Assembly: GCF_000238315.3 (NCBI RefSeq)
Contig: NZ_CP011924.1
Coordinates: 2,733,501-2,797,500, forward strand
Length of the DNA stretch: 64,000 nt
From: Pseudoalteromonas piscicida
Lineage (GTDB): Bacteria > Pseudomonadota > Gammaproteobacteria > Enterobacterales > Alteromonadaceae
Reading direction: 5' to 3'
Positions within the stretch are counted from its first letter, which is position 1; each line of letters starts with the position of its first letter. The notes beneath the pieces are model-generated. The model did no database searches and had not been told where the DNA came from. It saw only the letters and a program-made list of their open reading frames with translations. Positions 16,499-27,136 of this stretch are shown in pieces. Both the position numbers and the translations under genes were made by a program.

Positions 16499-18649
16499 AT
16501 GACAATCAATAAAAACTTTAAGCGCGCTGCACTAAGCGTCGCAGTGAGCGCATTATTCACTGCAACAGCAGTTACAGCCGCACCAGCACAATCAATCGGC
16601 CAAGATGCAGCGCTTGCAGCAACAGCACAAAAACTATCATCACAAAGCACGCTTGGTACACAGTTCATCATCAAGTACAAAGATGCTAGTTCGCAAATGA
16701 TGGGCCTTTCAGCTACGGATCTTGCTCCTGCTAAAATGCAACAACGTGCAGAAAGCTTTGTACAAGGCTTTAAGAGCAGTAAAGCGAGTGCTCGCGCTCA
16801 GTACGTACGCCCAATGGCTCTTAGCAATCACCACGTTATGCGTGCTGACAAAAAGCTATCAGCAAAAGAAGCACAAGCATTCATGAACGAAGTGATGGCT
16901 TCTGGTAATGTTGAATACATCGAAATTGACCAAATGCTAAAGCCATTCGCAACGCCTAACGATCCTCGTTATAACGATCAATGGCATTACTACGAAGCTG
17001 CTGCTGGTATTAATGCCCCTGCAGCGTGGGATAAAGCAACAGGTCAAGGTGTGGTAGTTGCGGTACTAGATACAGGTTATCGCCCACATTTAGACTTAGA
17101 TGCCAACATTCTGCCTGGCTATGACATGATCTCTAATACCTTTGTTGCTAACGATGGTGGCGCACGTGACAACGATGCTCGTGACCCTGGTGATGCAGTC
17201 ACTCGTGGTGAATGTGGAACAGACTCTTCAGGTCAACCTGTTCCACGCGCGGATCAAGACTCAAGCTGGCATGGTACACACGTAGCGGGTACAGTTGCTG
17301 CGGTTACAAATAATGGTGAAGGTGTAGCTGGTGTTGCATACGACGCTAAAGTAGTGCCTGTACGTGTTCTTGGTAAATGTGGTGGTTTAACGTCTGATAT
17401 CGCTGACGGCATCATTTGGGCATCTGGCGGCTCTGTATCTGGTGTGCCTGCAAATGCTAACCCTGCTGATGTTATCAACATGAGTTTAGGTGGTGGCGGT
17501 GCATGTAGCGCAACCACACAAAATGCAATCAACCAAGCACGTAACAAGGGTACAGTCGTTGTTATTGCGGCAGGTAACGATAACGATAACTCAGCAAACT
17601 ACAACCCAGGTAACTGTAATGGCGTAGTAAACGTAGCATCTGTAGGTCGTGATGGTAGCCGTGCTTACTACTCAAACTATGGTGCAAACATCGACGTTGC
17701 CGCTCCGGGTGGCGCGCAAAGTTTTGCTGATGATCCAGAAGGTATCTTGTCTACGCATAACTCAGGCTCTGGTGCACCTTCAAATGATAGCTACCATTAC
17801 TCACAAGGTACGTCTATGGCGGCACCTCACGTTGCGGGTGTTGCTGCGCTAATCAAGCAAGCTAAACCATCTGCTACGCCTGACGAAGTAGAAACTATCT
17901 TGAAAAACACTACACGTAGCTTCGCTGGTAGCTGTTCAAACTGTGGTACTGGTGTTGTTGATGCAGCCGCTGCGGTAAATGAAGCTTTAGGCGATGTTGT
18001 CACACCACCTACAGGTAATACGCTTGAAGATGGCGTTGCAAAAACGGGTCTAAGCGGCGCGGCTGGCAGCAATCAATTTTTCACTTTTGACGTACCCGCT
18101 GGTAAAACCAATGTGACCTTCACCATGAGCGGTGGAACAGGTGATGCTGATCTTTATGTAAAACTTGGCAGTCAACCAACTTCAGGCAGCTATGACTGTC
18201 GCCCATATGAAGGCGGTAATGCCGAAGTTTGTAGCTTTGACGCACCTCAAGCTGGTACATACCATGTAATGATTAACGGCTATAAAGCTTATTCAGGCGT
18301 AAGTTTAGTTGCGGCAACTTCGGGCTCTAGCACAGGTGGTCCACAAGCAGGTGGCGGTACAATTGAAGATATTTCAGCTTCAAGCGGCCAGTGGGTTCAT
18401 TACACTATCGAAGTACCAGAGGGTATGAGCGACTTCACCGTGAAAACATTTGGTGGCTCAGGTGACGCTGACTTATTCGTTAAGTTTGGCTCACAACCTA
18501 CAACAAGCAGCTATGACTGTCGTCCATATGAAAATGGTAATACCGAGACTTGTGTAATCACTAATCCGCAAGCGGGTACATGGCACCTAAGCGTTAATGC
18601 TTACCGTACGTTCTCTGGCCTAACGTTAGACGCGCAGTACAAGCCATAA
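16499..18649 (+). CDS. Secreted subtilisin-like serine protease (S8) with two PPC domains
   Basis: This is a 716-residue preproprotein. A signal peptide covers about residues 1-27 (cleavage near AVTAAPAQS) and an inhibitor I9 propeptide about 50-150. The S8 catalytic domain has Asp 191 (AVLDTGY), His 258 (WHGTHVAG) and Ser 439 (GTSMAAPHVAG). Two bacterial pre-peptidase C-terminal domains follow at about 508-610 and 620-716, each with GDADLxVKxGSQPT and SYDCRPYE. The two PPC repeats are close copies of each other. It should be exported by Sec, probably through the type II secretion system, and digest extracellular protein. It is monocistronic, followed by a terminator. Confidence 0.93.
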   Translation: MTINKNFKRAALSVAVSALFTATAVTAAPAQSIGQDAALAATAQKLSSQSTLGTQFIIKYKDASSQMMGLSATDLAPAKMQQRAESFVQGFKSSKASARAQYVRPMALSNHHVMRADKKLSAKEAQAFMNEVMASGNVEYIEIDQMLKPFATPNDPRYNDQWHYYEAAAGINAPAAWDKATGQGVVVAVLDTGYRPHLDLDANILPGYDMISNTFVANDGGARDNDARDPGDAVTRGECGTDSSGQPVPRADQDSSWHGTHVAGTVAAVTNNGEGVAGVAYDAKVVPVRVLGKCGGLTSDIADGIIWASGGSVSGVPANANPADVINMSLGGGGACSATTQNAINQARNKGTVVVIAAGNDNDNSANYNPGNCNGVVNVASVGRDGSRAYYSNYGANIDVAAPGGAQSFADDPEGILSTHNSGSGAPSNDSYHYSQGTSMAAPHVAGVAALIKQAKPSATPDEVETILKNTTRSFAGSCSNCGTGVVDAAAAVNEALGDVVTPPTGNTLEDGVAKTGLSGAAGSNQFFTFDVPAGKTNVTFTMSGGTGDADLYVKLGSQPTSGSYDCRPYEGGNAEVCSFDAPQAGTYHVMINGYKAYSGVSLVAATSGSSTGGPQAGGGTIEDISASSGQWVHYTIEVPEGMSDFTVKTFGGSGDADLFVKFGSQPTTSSYDCRPYENGNTETCVITNPQAGTWHLSVNAYRTFSGLTLDAQYKP

Positions 18650-18693
18650 GCAAAATTTAGTAGGCTCAGATTGAGTCTTCTTTCCCCAACGAG

Positions 18694-18716
18694 AGGCTGC
18701 ATTTGCGGCCTTTTTT
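18694..18716 (+). terminator. Rho-independent terminator of the S8 protease gene
   Basis: AGGCTGC, a four-base loop and GCGGCCT form a seven-pair stem with one G-U pair, followed by a run of six T, 45 bases after the protease stop codon. Confidence 0.8.
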
Positions 18717-18738
18717 AATTATTTCGAGTTTAGTTTGT

Positions 18739-18838
18739 GGGAGCGAGTTCACCTCGCGAGCTTTTAACTGCTCGCCGCGTGAAGTGGCTCCGACGTTTCA
18801 GCTTATGCTGTCGAGATAAATCTCGACCTACGGCATAA
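18739..18838. repeat. Pair of REP-like palindromic elements
   Basis: Two hairpins lie side by side. The first (18739-18794) pairs GGAGCGAGTTCACCTCGCGAGC with an imperfect inverted copy ending in GTGGCTCC. The second (18803-18838) has the perfect core TCGAGATAAATCTCGA inside outer arms TTATGC and GCATAA. Their form and their position between convergent genes suit extragenic palindromes of the REP type. That similar elements are dispersed in related genomes is recollection, not tested here. Confidence 0.6.
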
Positions 18839-18844
18839 TCCTGA

Positions 18845-20767
18845 TTACTGCAAACCTAAAGTCCCCCTGATCTCCCGCATTTTTTCTTTAAGGCTTTGCT
18901 GGATTTGTTGCACTTGCTCATGTGAGCTATTAACCTGACCTTTCATGCTATCCATGGCGTGGCCAAAGGTATCTAAGAGATCTGATTGCTGATTGGCAAG
19001 ATCCATTGCATGGGCGGCAACTTGGTTGGCGCTCTGTGCGCTCTCTGCCACACCTTCTGAGTTGCGTTTCAACTCTTGTGCATGACCTGTTTGCTGCTGT
19101 GCCTCATCTGCCAAAGCCGAGATTTGTGTCGATACTTTGTTTGAGTTATCACTCAAAACATTTAATTGCTGGTGAATATCAGTCAGTGAGGCTTGTGTTT
19201 GCTGTGCAAGCTTTCGTACTTCATCCGCAACGACCGCAAACCCGCGGCCATGCTCTCCTGCGCGCGCCGACTCAATCGCTGCGTTGAGCGCGAGTAGATT
19301 TGTTTGTTCTGCGATGGAGCTGATCATGTCAATCACTTTACTCACATCTGAAACACCATTAAGTAATTCATTTAAGCTCTCTAATCCCTGCTCTACCCGC
19401 TTTTGCGTGGTAGATGAAGCGCTCAACATAGCATCCGCATAGGACACACTTTGTGTCATTGCTTCAAAGGTGTTATTGGCATTGTCGGCAACTTGTGCGT
19501 TGATTTGATTGGCATCTGCCCCAAGCGCTTTAAGCGAGTCAAGCTGTGCTTGGTTTTGCTCCACCTGCTCAAACGTGTTTCCAGCTTGTGCAGAGATCTG
19601 CGCCAAGTTAGTGTTCATCTCTTCCATAAAGGTATTTATCACACTCAGCATTTCTGAGCGTTCGTCCGCTTCTGCTCGCTGCCTATCAATTAACTGATTA
19701 AAGTAACTCGCAATTTCGCCAATTTCAGTGTCTTGGTTTTTACTTTCAATATTACGTAATTCATTGCTTTCGATAAGCTGAGCGAAGCCATCGCGTAGTT
19801 GTCTTAGCGGAGTTAATACTTGATTGAACTGCACAAAATAGACACCACCTGCGAGCAGTACGAGTAACCCAATGGCCACACCAAACAGCATAAACACATT
19901 GGTTTTTACGTCAGCCTGCTCTGTTTTTAAGTTGGTCTCTGCTTGTAGGATATTCTCTGAGATTGCTTTAATGTCACCTCGCAGTGCCAGCATGCCAGCT
20001 TGGCGTTGTTTGGACTGCTGCAAGGTATTTTCTAAGTCGCGGGCATAACGTTTAGGCCAGCTCACAAGCTCTGCTTTTATTTCTAGCGCTAAGTCTTCGG
20101 CTTCGGCACCTAAAAATAGCTCGTCTTCGTCTACCTCACTCATTACCCCTAAGTTTTCGAGTCGGTCTATTCGCGCGGCAATATCCTGCAAACGGCTTAA
20201 GCTCGACATCAAACTCTGCTCGGTCTGCTGTTCGTAAGCCATAACTAATTGGTAGGTATATAAGCTCAAATTCGAGACTTCGCTAAAGTAGTCTGAAGCG
20301 AGATTAAAGTAGGATTCTTTGGCAGCACTATCTTGTGCTTTAATTGCGTACTTAACGAGACTCGATGCTGAACCTGACATTTGCCTAAGCGCATTATCCA
20401 ACAGCGCAAGTTCATTACCTGAGAGCTTGCCGAGTGCTCGATATTTACCTGCAATATCCTGTTGTAGTTGTGTGAGTTTAGTTTTAAGTTGCTCAGCAAG
20501 CGCTGGTGGTAACCGCTCCACACTTTGCTGTAATGCTTTAATTTGTTCATCAGCCTTACTTAAATACTGGCTATCGCCCGCACTCAAGTAATCTTCTACT
20601 GTACCCTCAAGCTCGATGATCACCGCATTTTTAACTTGATTGTAAGCGGCGTCTTGCACATCAAGCTCGGTTAATACTTGGCTCGCCCAAAACAGACTCG
20701 CCCCAAGTAGAATACTCGCAGTGGTCAATAATATTGCCAATAGCCGAGTAAATGTAGACACGCGCAT
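18845..20767 (-). CDS. Methyl-accepting chemotaxis protein
   Basis: This 640-residue receptor has a first membrane helix at about residues 8-28 and a long all-helical periplasmic region of about 260 residues. A second membrane helix follows ([21 protein letters not shown], around 290-312), then a HAMP segment. The cytoplasmic signalling domain carries the invariant hairpin tip [20 protein letters not shown] and [14 protein letters not shown]. It signals to CheW/CheA; the ligand cannot be read from the sequence. It stands alone, convergent with the protease and not next to other che genes. Confidence 0.93.
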   Translation of the reverse strand: MRVSTFTRLLAILLTTASILLGASLFWASQVLTELDVQDAAYNQVKNAVIIELEGTVEDYLSAGDSQYLSKADEQIKALQQSVERLPPALAEQLKTKLTQLQQDIAGKYRALGKLSGNELALLDNALRQMSGSASSLVKYAIKAQDSAAKESYFNLASDYFSEVSNLSLYTYQLVMAYEQQTEQSLMSSLSRLQDIAARIDRLENLGVMSEVDEDELFLGAEAEDLALEIKAELVSWPKRYARDLENTLQQSKQRQAGMLALRGDIKAISENILQAETNLKTEQADVKTNVFMLFGVAIGLLVLLAGGVYFVQFNQVLTPLRQLRDGFAQLIESNELRNIESKNQDTEIGEIASYFNQLIDRQRAEADERSEMLSVINTFMEEMNTNLAQISAQAGNTFEQVEQNQAQLDSLKALGADANQINAQVADNANNTFEAMTQSVSYADAMLSASSTTQKRVEQGLESLNELLNGVSDVSKVIDMISSIAEQTNLLALNAAIESARAGEHGRGFAVVADEVRKLAQQTQASLTDIHQQLNVLSDNSNKVSTQISALADEAQQQTGHAQELKRNSEGVAESAQSANQVAAHAMDLANQQSDLLDTFGHAMDSMKGQVNSSHEQVQQIQQSLKEKMREIRGTLGLQ

Positions 20768-20929
20768 AGAATCACAACCCCTTTATCAAAATGCTCCGCA
20801 AGAGTATTAAGGATTTATGACAACTTAATTAAATCTGGTTACCTTTTCTGTGCAATAGTACAAAATCATACTTTTTACGTATATCCATCTAGATATCTAC
20901 TGCACAAAATTAAATCAGGTAGTGGTGTA

Positions 20930-21685
20930 CTATTTCATCGCGGCATTAACATAAACGTCAAAGCGGTTTTTCTTGGTTTTTATTTGCATACTTGGCGTTT
21001 TATCATTTAAGAAGCCGGCGTAGTCTGGACGTTTTACCACCACCCTTTTAGTGGCTAACTGCAAAGCAAAAGGTAACAGTGCGTCCGCATCCAAATCATT
21101 GCCAACTAAGTCTTGGAATACACGCATTTCTTTTTTCACTTGCGCCGATTTTTCACGATGCGGAAACATAGGATCAAGATATACTACATCTGGACGCCAA
21201 CCCGCTTGCTCTAGCAAGTCATGGCTGGAGCCAAACTCCAGTCGCATAGTTGACTGCACCCATTCGCCAATTTCAGCATCTTGATAGGCGCGTTGCAAGC
21301 CGTCATATAGCAGCGCTGCGACTACCGGATTACGCTCGTGTAACACGACTTTGCAACCCATAGACGCAAGCACAAAGGCATCGCGTCCAAGTCCCGCAGT
21401 TGCATCCAATACTGTAGGCACAGCACCTTTATTTAAGCCCACCGCTTTTGCAATTGCTTGTCCTTTGCCACCACCAAATTTGCGTCGATGAGCAACTGCG
21501 CCAGTCACAAAATCAACACGAATAGCGCCGAGCTTTGGTTCATCTTTTTTGAATAATTGTAAGCCTAGTTCATCATAGACCAATTGAAACTCCGCCTCGT
21601 TAATAGTGAGGGCGGATAAATTAAACAGCTTAGTTAGCGTATCTAGGTAGGATCTGTTTTCTTCAAAAGGGGTGTGAATGTACAA
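20930..21685 (-). CDS. rsmJ: 16S rRNA (guanine1516-N2)-methyltransferase
   Basis: This 251-residue SAM-dependent methyltransferase of the UPF0341/RsmJ family has SAM motif I in [19 protein letters not shown]. The catalytic-site motif [14 protein letters not shown] and the family block [19 protein letters not shown] are also present. It methylates G1516 of 16S rRNA in the small subunit. In enterobacteria rsmJ lies directly after prlC. The same order is kept here, with a response regulator gene placed between them on the same strand. Confidence 0.93.
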   Translation of the reverse strand: MYIHTPFEENRSYLDTLTKLFNLSALTINEAEFQLVYDELGLQLFKKDEPKLGAIRVDFVTGAVAHRRKFGGGKGQAIAKAVGLNKGAVPTVLDATAGLGRDAFVLASMGCKVVLHERNPVVAALLYDGLQRAYQDAEIGEWVQSTMRLEFGSSHDLLEQAGWRPDVVYLDPMFPHREKSAQVKKEMRVFQDLVGNDLDADALLPFALQLATKRVVVKRPDYAGFLNDKTPSMQIKTKKNRFDVYVNAAMK

Positions 21686-21759
21686 GCTAAGCTCCCAAGG
21701 GTTACCAACCGTGGCAGTATACCCCTTTCCCTTTCTAGTGTCTTTGATTATCCAGTGGC

Positions 21760-22911
21760 TTAAAACAGTTCAATATCAGCCTGCGACGCCACTTCATCCT
21801 CACCCCAAGGTTTCGCTATTTTGTTTAAACTCTCTATAAGCTGCTGGCGTACCTCAGTCACTTCTCCTAACTTATATTTAATTATGGTTAGCTCATCGCT
21901 TAAATAAGTGAAGTGCTCATAGAGTTCTTGCAACCGTTCTCTTTCACTTGGCTCTAAGACTGCAAGCTTGTCGCTTTCCAGCACTGTCTGAAACTCAGCA
22001 ACTTTGCCACTGTAATGATCGCCAACGCCGCTTAAATGATCGCTCAGCTCAGCAAATACCTGCCCGATATGTTCCACTTTATTGAGCGCATCTTCACTGA
22101 CTTCCATGTCTCTGATTTTGGCATCAGTGGCTTCCAGTATGTGCGGAAACAAATCTTTATAGCGACCATAAACCGCAACATCGTCCACTGGCATGTTTTT
22201 AATCAGTAAAGAGACTTTAGGATAGTTAATGATAGTTCTGCGACCAAAATCAACAAAGCGACTGCCATCTTTGTGTTTCTCAAATAGCTCTTGTTCTATC
22301 GGTTGAATAGCACCTTCACTGGAATAAAACATCGCGTCTTGGTGGTACCAAAAAGCCACCGCAACATCGAGCTCCATCGGCATAAAAAATTCTAAAAAAT
22401 GAGTGCTCAAAGTATTGAGGTCATGCGCGTGATACGATTGCCCAACGTAGCGCATTATACGGCCCATATCACCAGAGTCGGTCATGGCTATTTCGGCTGT
22501 GGTTTGGGCGCGCTGTACGTCTTGTTTGAGCTGCGACGAGGTTTTTCTATAGTCATCAAGGACATTAATACGCGCTAGCAATTCTTCGGCGTTAAAGGGT
22601 TTGACTATGTAGTCGGCAGCGCCGGCGTTGTAGCCCCGCATTCGCTCTGAAATATCGGCACGAGAAGACAAAAACATAACTGGGATCTCAGTGGTGTCCT
22701 CTAGTTTTTTGAGTTGCTCACATACCTCAAAGCCCGACAGTCCAGGCATCTCGACATCAAGCAAAATAATATCCGGACGGTATTTTTTAGCCAACCGTAA
22801 GCCTTCCTCGCCATTTTTCGCATGTAATATTTTGCACGTACGCGATAGCGCCTCATCAACAATGTGATGGACGAGTTTGTCATCATCAATGGCAAGAACC
22901 AGTTTCGTCAT
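21760..22911 (-). CDS. Response regulator with receiver domain and unassigned output domain
   Basis: This 383-residue protein has a CheY-like receiver: acidic pocket DDD at residues 10-11, phospho-acceptor Asp 52 ([10 protein letters not shown]) and Lys in DYIVKPF near 104. The remaining 260 residues are not a recognised DNA-binding or GGDEF module. They hold a mixed region ([20 protein letters not shown], then [20 protein letters not shown]) and a helical C-terminus. The middle resembles extensions seen in Alteromonadales regulators that read a signal without binding DNA. No sensor kinase gene is adjacent. Confidence 0.8.
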   Translation of the reverse strand: MTKLVLAIDDDKLVHHIVDEALSRTCKILHAKNGEEGLRLAKKYRPDIILLDVEMPGLSGFEVCEQLKKLEDTTEIPVMFLSSRADISERMRGYNAGAADYIVKPFNAEELLARINVLDDYRKTSSQLKQDVQRAQTTAEIAMTDSGDMGRIMRYVGQSYHAHDLNTLSTHFLEFFMPMELDVAVAFWYHQDAMFYSSEGAIQPIEQELFEKHKDGSRFVDFGRRTIINYPKVSLLIKNMPVDDVAVYGRYKDLFPHILEATDAKIRDMEVSEDALNKVEHIGQVFAELSDHLSGVGDHYSGKVAEFQTVLESDKLAVLEPSERERLQELYEHFTYLSDELTIIKYKLGEVTEVRQQLIESLNKIAKPWGEDEVASQADIELF

Positions 22912-22994
22912 GTGGCTTTCCCTATTAATTCATATCTTTATAGAATAGTCAGAGATATTGAATTTGCTAACAAAAAGTCACACTTTCTAAGACA

Positions 22995-23022
22995 AAAAAA
23001 CGCCTTCAGAAGAAGGCGCTTG
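22995..23022 (-). terminator. Rho-independent terminator of prlC
   Basis: On the minus strand GCGCCTTC, a TTCT loop and GAAGGCG are followed by seven T, 15 bases after the prlC stop codon. It separates prlC from the response regulator gene downstream. Confidence 0.85.
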
Positions 23023-23036
23023 GAGTGGAAATATAA

Positions 23037-25076
23037 CTAGGCGGCGATCCCGCTGTGGCGCAGCAACGCATCTACTTTTGGCTCTCGACCACGGAAGCGA
23101 GTAAACAGTACCATCGGCGCTTCTGATCCCCCCTTTTCAAGAATGTGATGCATAAATTCACGCCCAGTTTGCGGGTTAAATATCCCTTCTTCTTCAAACT
23201 TAGAAAACGCATCCGCAGACAGCACTTCTGCCCACTTATAAGAGTAGTAGCCCGCGCTATAGCCACCAGCAAAAATATGGCTAAAGCTATGCTGGAAGCG
23301 ATTAAACTCAGGCGCTTTAACAACCGCAGTACGCTCACGCACCGCATTGAGCGTTGCTTGAATTTGGCAATCCGTATTTGGCTCAAAGTCTGCGTGAATA
23401 TGAAAATCAAACAACGAAAACTCCAACTGACGTAGCATTTGCATGGCTGATTGGAAGTTCTTTGCCGCGAGTAATTTGTCTAACATTTCTTTTGGTAGCG
23501 GCTCACCCGTTTCATAGTGCCCTGAAATGAAGTTCAACGCTTCTTCTTCATAGCACCAGTTCTCTAAAAACTGACTTGGCAGCTCAACCGCATCCCATGC
23601 CACACCATTAATACCAGCAACTGGCGCTGCATCCACTTGCGTTAGCATGTGATGAATACCGTGACCAAACTCATGGAATAAGGTGGTTACTTCATTATGG
23701 GTAAATAGCGCAGGTTTATTGCCAACGGCTTTATTGAAGTTACACACTAAATAAGCGACAGGAGTCTGCAACTCACCATTTGCGCGTACTTTTCGGCCCA
23801 TGCAGTCATCCATCCAAGCACCACCACGCTTATGTTCACGGGCATATAGGTCGAGATAGAAATGACCACGCAACTCACCTTTATCATCGTGAATAGCAAA
23901 AAAGCGTACGTCTGGATGATAAGTATCAACGTCTTTGACTTCACTCACACGGATCCCGAACAGGCGATTTACGGTTTCAAATAAACCGGCAAGTACCTTA
24001 TGCTCAGGGAAGTAAGGGCGCAGTGCCTCGTCAGAAATCGCATACTTAGCTTGTTTTAACTTTTCGCCATAATATGCATAATCCCAAGGTTTTAGCTCAC
24101 TTACACCGTGTTCTTTATTCGCAAAGTCACGTAGTTCAGCCACTTCTTGCTCGGCTTGTGGCTTTGACTTAGCGGCAAGGTCATTCAAAAACTTAAATAC
24201 TTGCTCTGGTGTCTCAGCCATTTTGGTTGCCAGTGATTTTTCTGCAAAACTAGAAAAGCCAAGCAACTGAGCCAGTTCGTGTCTAAGCGTAAGCGCTTCA
24301 TGCATAATCGCTGAGTTATCAAACTCGCCAGCATTAGGCCCTTGATCCGAGGCGCGTGTTACAAACGCACGATAAGCTTCTTCACGGAGCGTTTGGCTAT
24401 CTGCGTAAGTCATCACAGGAAGGTAAGAAGGAATATCTAGCGTAAATACCCAGCCCTCTAATCCTTTGGATTCGGCAGTATGGGCGGCGAGTGCTAAGGC
24501 TGATTCAGGTAGCCCAGTTAAATCAGACTCATCAGTAATATGCTTTTGCCATGCCTGAGTGGCATCCATTACGTTGTTGCCAAACTTTGATGCCAGCTCC
24601 GACAGTCGTGCCACAATTTCGCCATAGCGCTTTTGCTTCGCAGCTTCAAGCGCAATGCCAGAAAGTTGAAAATCACGCAGTGCATTATCCACCGACGTTT
24701 GCTGAGCAATCGTTAAGTTACCAAACGCAGCTGACTCTTTTACTGCTTTATAGGCTTCATATAGCCCTTGATGTTGGCCACAATAAGTCGAATATTCGGA
24801 GATTAATGGCAAACACTCATCATACGCTTTGCGCAGCGCGTCTGAATTGACCACTGAGTGCATATGCGACACTGGCGACCACATGCGGCTAAGTTTATCG
24901 TCCGCTTCTTCTAGCGGCAGTACAAAGTTGTCCCAAGTATAATTCGACTGCGCTAAAACAGTGTCGATAGTTTCACGACAGTGCGCAATGGCAGATTTTA
25001 ATGCTTCAACAATATGTTCAGGCTTAATTTTCGAAAAAGGAGGCAATCCTTCTAGCCCGATTAATGGGTTACTCAT
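23037..25076 (-). CDS. prlC: Oligopeptidase A (M3 family zinc metallopeptidase)
   Basis: This cytoplasmic M3 metallopeptidase has zinc motif HEFGH (TTLFHEFGHGIHHMLT) and the third-ligand region ELPSQFLENWCYE. Length is 679 residues from ATG 25076 (MSNPLIGLEGLPPF), the size of E. coli OpdA; a GTG two codons upstream is less likely. It degrades short peptides, including signal-peptide fragments. It is divergent from gor (192 bases apart), matching the conserved rsmJ-prlC-gor neighbourhood, although rlmJ, which lies there in E. coli, is absent. Confidence 0.95.
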   Translation of the reverse strand: MSNPLIGLEGLPPFSKIKPEHIVEALKSAIAHCRETIDTVLAQSNYTWDNFVLPLEEADDKLSRMWSPVSHMHSVVNSDALRKAYDECLPLISEYSTYCGQHQGLYEAYKAVKESAAFGNLTIAQQTSVDNALRDFQLSGIALEAAKQKRYGEIVARLSELASKFGNNVMDATQAWQKHITDESDLTGLPESALALAAHTAESKGLEGWVFTLDIPSYLPVMTYADSQTLREEAYRAFVTRASDQGPNAGEFDNSAIMHEALTLRHELAQLLGFSSFAEKSLATKMAETPEQVFKFLNDLAAKSKPQAEQEVAELRDFANKEHGVSELKPWDYAYYGEKLKQAKYAISDEALRPYFPEHKVLAGLFETVNRLFGIRVSEVKDVDTYHPDVRFFAIHDDKGELRGHFYLDLYAREHKRGGAWMDDCMGRKVRANGELQTPVAYLVCNFNKAVGNKPALFTHNEVTTLFHEFGHGIHHMLTQVDAAPVAGINGVAWDAVELPSQFLENWCYEEEALNFISGHYETGEPLPKEMLDKLLAAKNFQSAMQMLRQLEFSLFDFHIHADFEPNTDCQIQATLNAVRERTAVVKAPEFNRFQHSFSHIFAGGYSAGYYSYKWAEVLSADAFSKFEEEGIFNPQTGREFMHHILEKGGSEAPMVLFTRFRGREPKVDALLRHSGIAA

Positions 25077-25204
25077 GGGCACGCTCTTTATTTTCTAATC
25101 TAATATTGAGGTTGAAATAAGGGTGAATGACCGCATTTACAAGTATCTGAACAGATTTTTGCTTAATATCGGTCTTCGGTTGTGCACTTTTGCTATTTAC
25201 TTAA

Positions 25205-25243
25205 TATAAAGTAGTAGAGTTTAAAGCAGTAGGGTTTAAGCAA
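25205..25243. promoter_or_regulatory. Imperfect direct repeat in the prlC-gor divergent region
   Basis: Two near copies of GTAG(A/G)GTTTAA(A)GCA sit side by side at about 25213-25240, close upstream of the gor start, with GGCGAGGAA as ribosome binding site just before ATG 25269. The repeat could be an operator. No known regulator site was recognised. Confidence 0.3.
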
Positions 25244-25268
25244 AACAAATAATTGGCGAGGAATTTTT

Positions 25269-26627
25269 ATGGCTCAACATTTTGACTATATCGCAATCGG
25301 TGGCGGTAGTGGCGGGATCGCATCTGCAAACCGAGCGGCGATGCGAGGTGCCAAAGTGGCATTAATAGAAGCAAAGCACTTAGGCGGTACTTGTGTAAAC
25401 GTGGGCTGCGTGCCAAAAAAAGCCATGTGGCACGGCGCTCAAGTTGCTGAAGCCATTAAACTATACGCACCAGATTATGGTTTTGATGTTGAACTAAAGA
25501 ACTTCGATTGGGGTAAGCTGGTAGAAAGCCGCGAAGCCTACATTGGCCGTATTCACCAAGGTTACAACGGCTACCTAGCCAAAAATGGCGTCACCGTGAT
25601 CAATGGCTTTGCTAAGTTTGTTGATAACAACACCATTGAAGTCAATGGTGAGCACTACACTGCCGATCATATCAATATTACCGTCGGTGGCCGCCCAACG
25701 ATCCCTAATATTCCAGGCGCTGAGCATGGTATCGATTCAAACGGTTTCTTTGAGCTTAAAGAGCAACCTCGCCGCGTAGCGGTTGTAGGCGCGGGTTATA
25801 TCGCGGTAGAGCTTGCGGGTGTATTGCACAGCTTGGGCACAGAAACCCATCTATTTGTTCGTAAGCATGCTCCACTTCGTAATTTTGATCCTATCTTGGT
25901 TGAAACCTTAACTGAGGTAATGGAAAAAGAAGGTCCAACGCTGCACACTCACGCAGTACCACAGTCGGTGACCAAAGAAGAGGATGGCTCAGTCACCTTA
26001 CATCTTGAGAATGGTGAGTCTTACACCGTAGACAAACTGATCTGGGCAATTGGCCGTGAACCAATGACAGATCTTATCAACCTCGCTGCGACAGATGTAG
26101 AAACCACACCTAGCGGCCATATTAAAGTCGACGAATGGCAAAACACCACAGCCAAAGGTATCTACGCGCTCGGTGATATTATGGATGGTGGCATAGAGCT
26201 GACTCCTGTTGCCGTGAAAGCAGGTCGAATGCTAGCCGAACGCTTATTCAATCCGGAATTGCCAAACGCAAAAATGGATTACGACTTAGTCCCTACTGTC
26301 GTCTTTAGCCACCCACCGATTGGCACCATTGGTCTAACAGAGCCGGAAGCAGAAGAAAAGTACGGTAAAGACAACATCAAGGTCTATACCTCTACCTTTG
26401 CTGCAATGTACACCGCAGTCACTCAGCACCGCCAACCGTGTCGCATGAAACTTGTATGCGCAGGCCCAGAAGAAACCGTAGTGGGCCTACACGGCATCGG
26501 CTTTGCAGTAGATGAGATGATCCAAGGTTTCGCCGTCGCTATGAAGATGGGCGCAACCAAAGCAGACTTTGACTCTGTAGTCGCGATACACCCAACCGGC
26601 TCCGAGGAATTTGTTACTATGAGGTAA
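25269..26627 (+). CDS. gor: Glutathione-disulfide reductase
   Basis: This 452-residue class I pyridine nucleotide-disulfide oxidoreductase has an FAD-binding [15 protein letters not shown] and redox-active Cys 42 and Cys 47 in [13 protein letters not shown]. The NAD(P)H-binding motif is [19 protein letters not shown]. The catalytic His-Glu pair lies in [10 protein letters not shown] (His 441, Glu 446). It reduces GSSG with NADPH in the cytoplasm. The last codons and the terminator form the attachment site duplicated at 33943-34022; gor itself is complete. Confidence 0.96.
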   Translation: MAQHFDYIAIGGGSGGIASANRAAMRGAKVALIEAKHLGGTCVNVGCVPKKAMWHGAQVAEAIKLYAPDYGFDVELKNFDWGKLVESREAYIGRIHQGYNGYLAKNGVTVINGFAKFVDNNTIEVNGEHYTADHINITVGGRPTIPNIPGAEHGIDSNGFFELKEQPRRVAVVGAGYIAVELAGVLHSLGTETHLFVRKHAPLRNFDPILVETLTEVMEKEGPTLHTHAVPQSVTKEEDGSVTLHLENGESYTVDKLIWAIGREPMTDLINLAATDVETTPSGHIKVDEWQNTTAKGIYALGDIMDGGIELTPVAVKAGRMLAERLFNPELPNAKMDYDLVPTVVFSHPPIGTIGLTEPEAEEKYGKDNIKVYTSTFAAMYTAVTQHRQPCRMKLVCAGPEETVVGLHGIGFAVDEMIQGFAVAMKMGATKADFDSVVAIHPTGSEEFVTMR

Positions 26628-26700
26628 CAGACTGATTTAATTATTAAATAATCTTTTAAAAATAAAACGCGAGTCGCACCCAAGCTCGCGTTTTTTATTT
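26619..26700 (+). repeat. Left direct repeat of the gor-associated island (gor 3' end plus terminator)
   Basis: About 80 bases from ATGAGGTAACAGACTG through the terminator recur at 33943-34022 with roughly seven mismatches. The copy includes the final Met-Arg-stop of gor and the hairpin AAAACGCGAG/CTCGCG followed by six T (26664-26697). A duplicated gene end bordering a block of accessory genes is the signature of site-specific integration; this would be attL. Confidence 0.8.
26664..26697 (+). terminator. Rho-independent terminator of gor
   Basis: ACGCGAG pairs with CTCGCGT across a ten-base loop and is followed by six T, 37 bases after the gor stop. The leading A-run makes it work in both directions. 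An almost identical hairpin is in the right repeat at 33987-34020. Confidence 0.85.
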
Positions 26701-27136
26701 ATACCCAACACCTCAACGCAAGCACTTATCCGTAAGTTTGAAAAAGTGTGAAGCAGCGTCACCCAAAACAGGTAAAAGCTTCGCGCAATATTAGCACCTG
26801 TATTTACCAATGGCGCAGTGGTATTCAGAAGGCGGCGTGGCCGCAAAAATAAAGCATGTAAGGGTGGACTAAGAACTCAATAATTTACAAAGAGAGGTGG
26901 ATAGAGAAGTCACTACACAATTGCTATTTCAGTGGTATAACTCAGATGACAAACTATTTGGCAAAAAAGCATCTATGGATTGTTGAAACCATAACAGAAA
27001 TGGAGGAGCTACTAAACTATCGCAATCACAGCTAAGCCACTTTATCACTCAGCTGCGTCCAGCTGAAAAAGTTATGGATTACTTTGAGATCAGTTACACT
27101 CCCTACAAACTCGAAATTGAGATCAGACAGATTTGA
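26701..27136 (+). pseudogene. Degenerate remains of an upstream mobile-element gene
   Basis: No intact gene is present. Two short overlapping frames look like decayed coding sequence: 26946-27035 (MTNYLAKKHLWIVETITEM…) and, one frame over, 27002-27136 (…SHFITQLRPAEKVMDYFEIS… ending EIEIRQI). The second ends in a TGA that overlaps the TTG start of the next gene by three bases (TTGA). This is the spacing of a coupled upstream partner, plausibly the last part of a transposition or recombination gene whose body is lost. The family is not recognised. Confidence 0.4.

Noticed and set aside
26637..26846. Minus-strand 69-codon open frame after gor
   Set aside because: It covers the gor terminator and the attachment repeat and has no family features.
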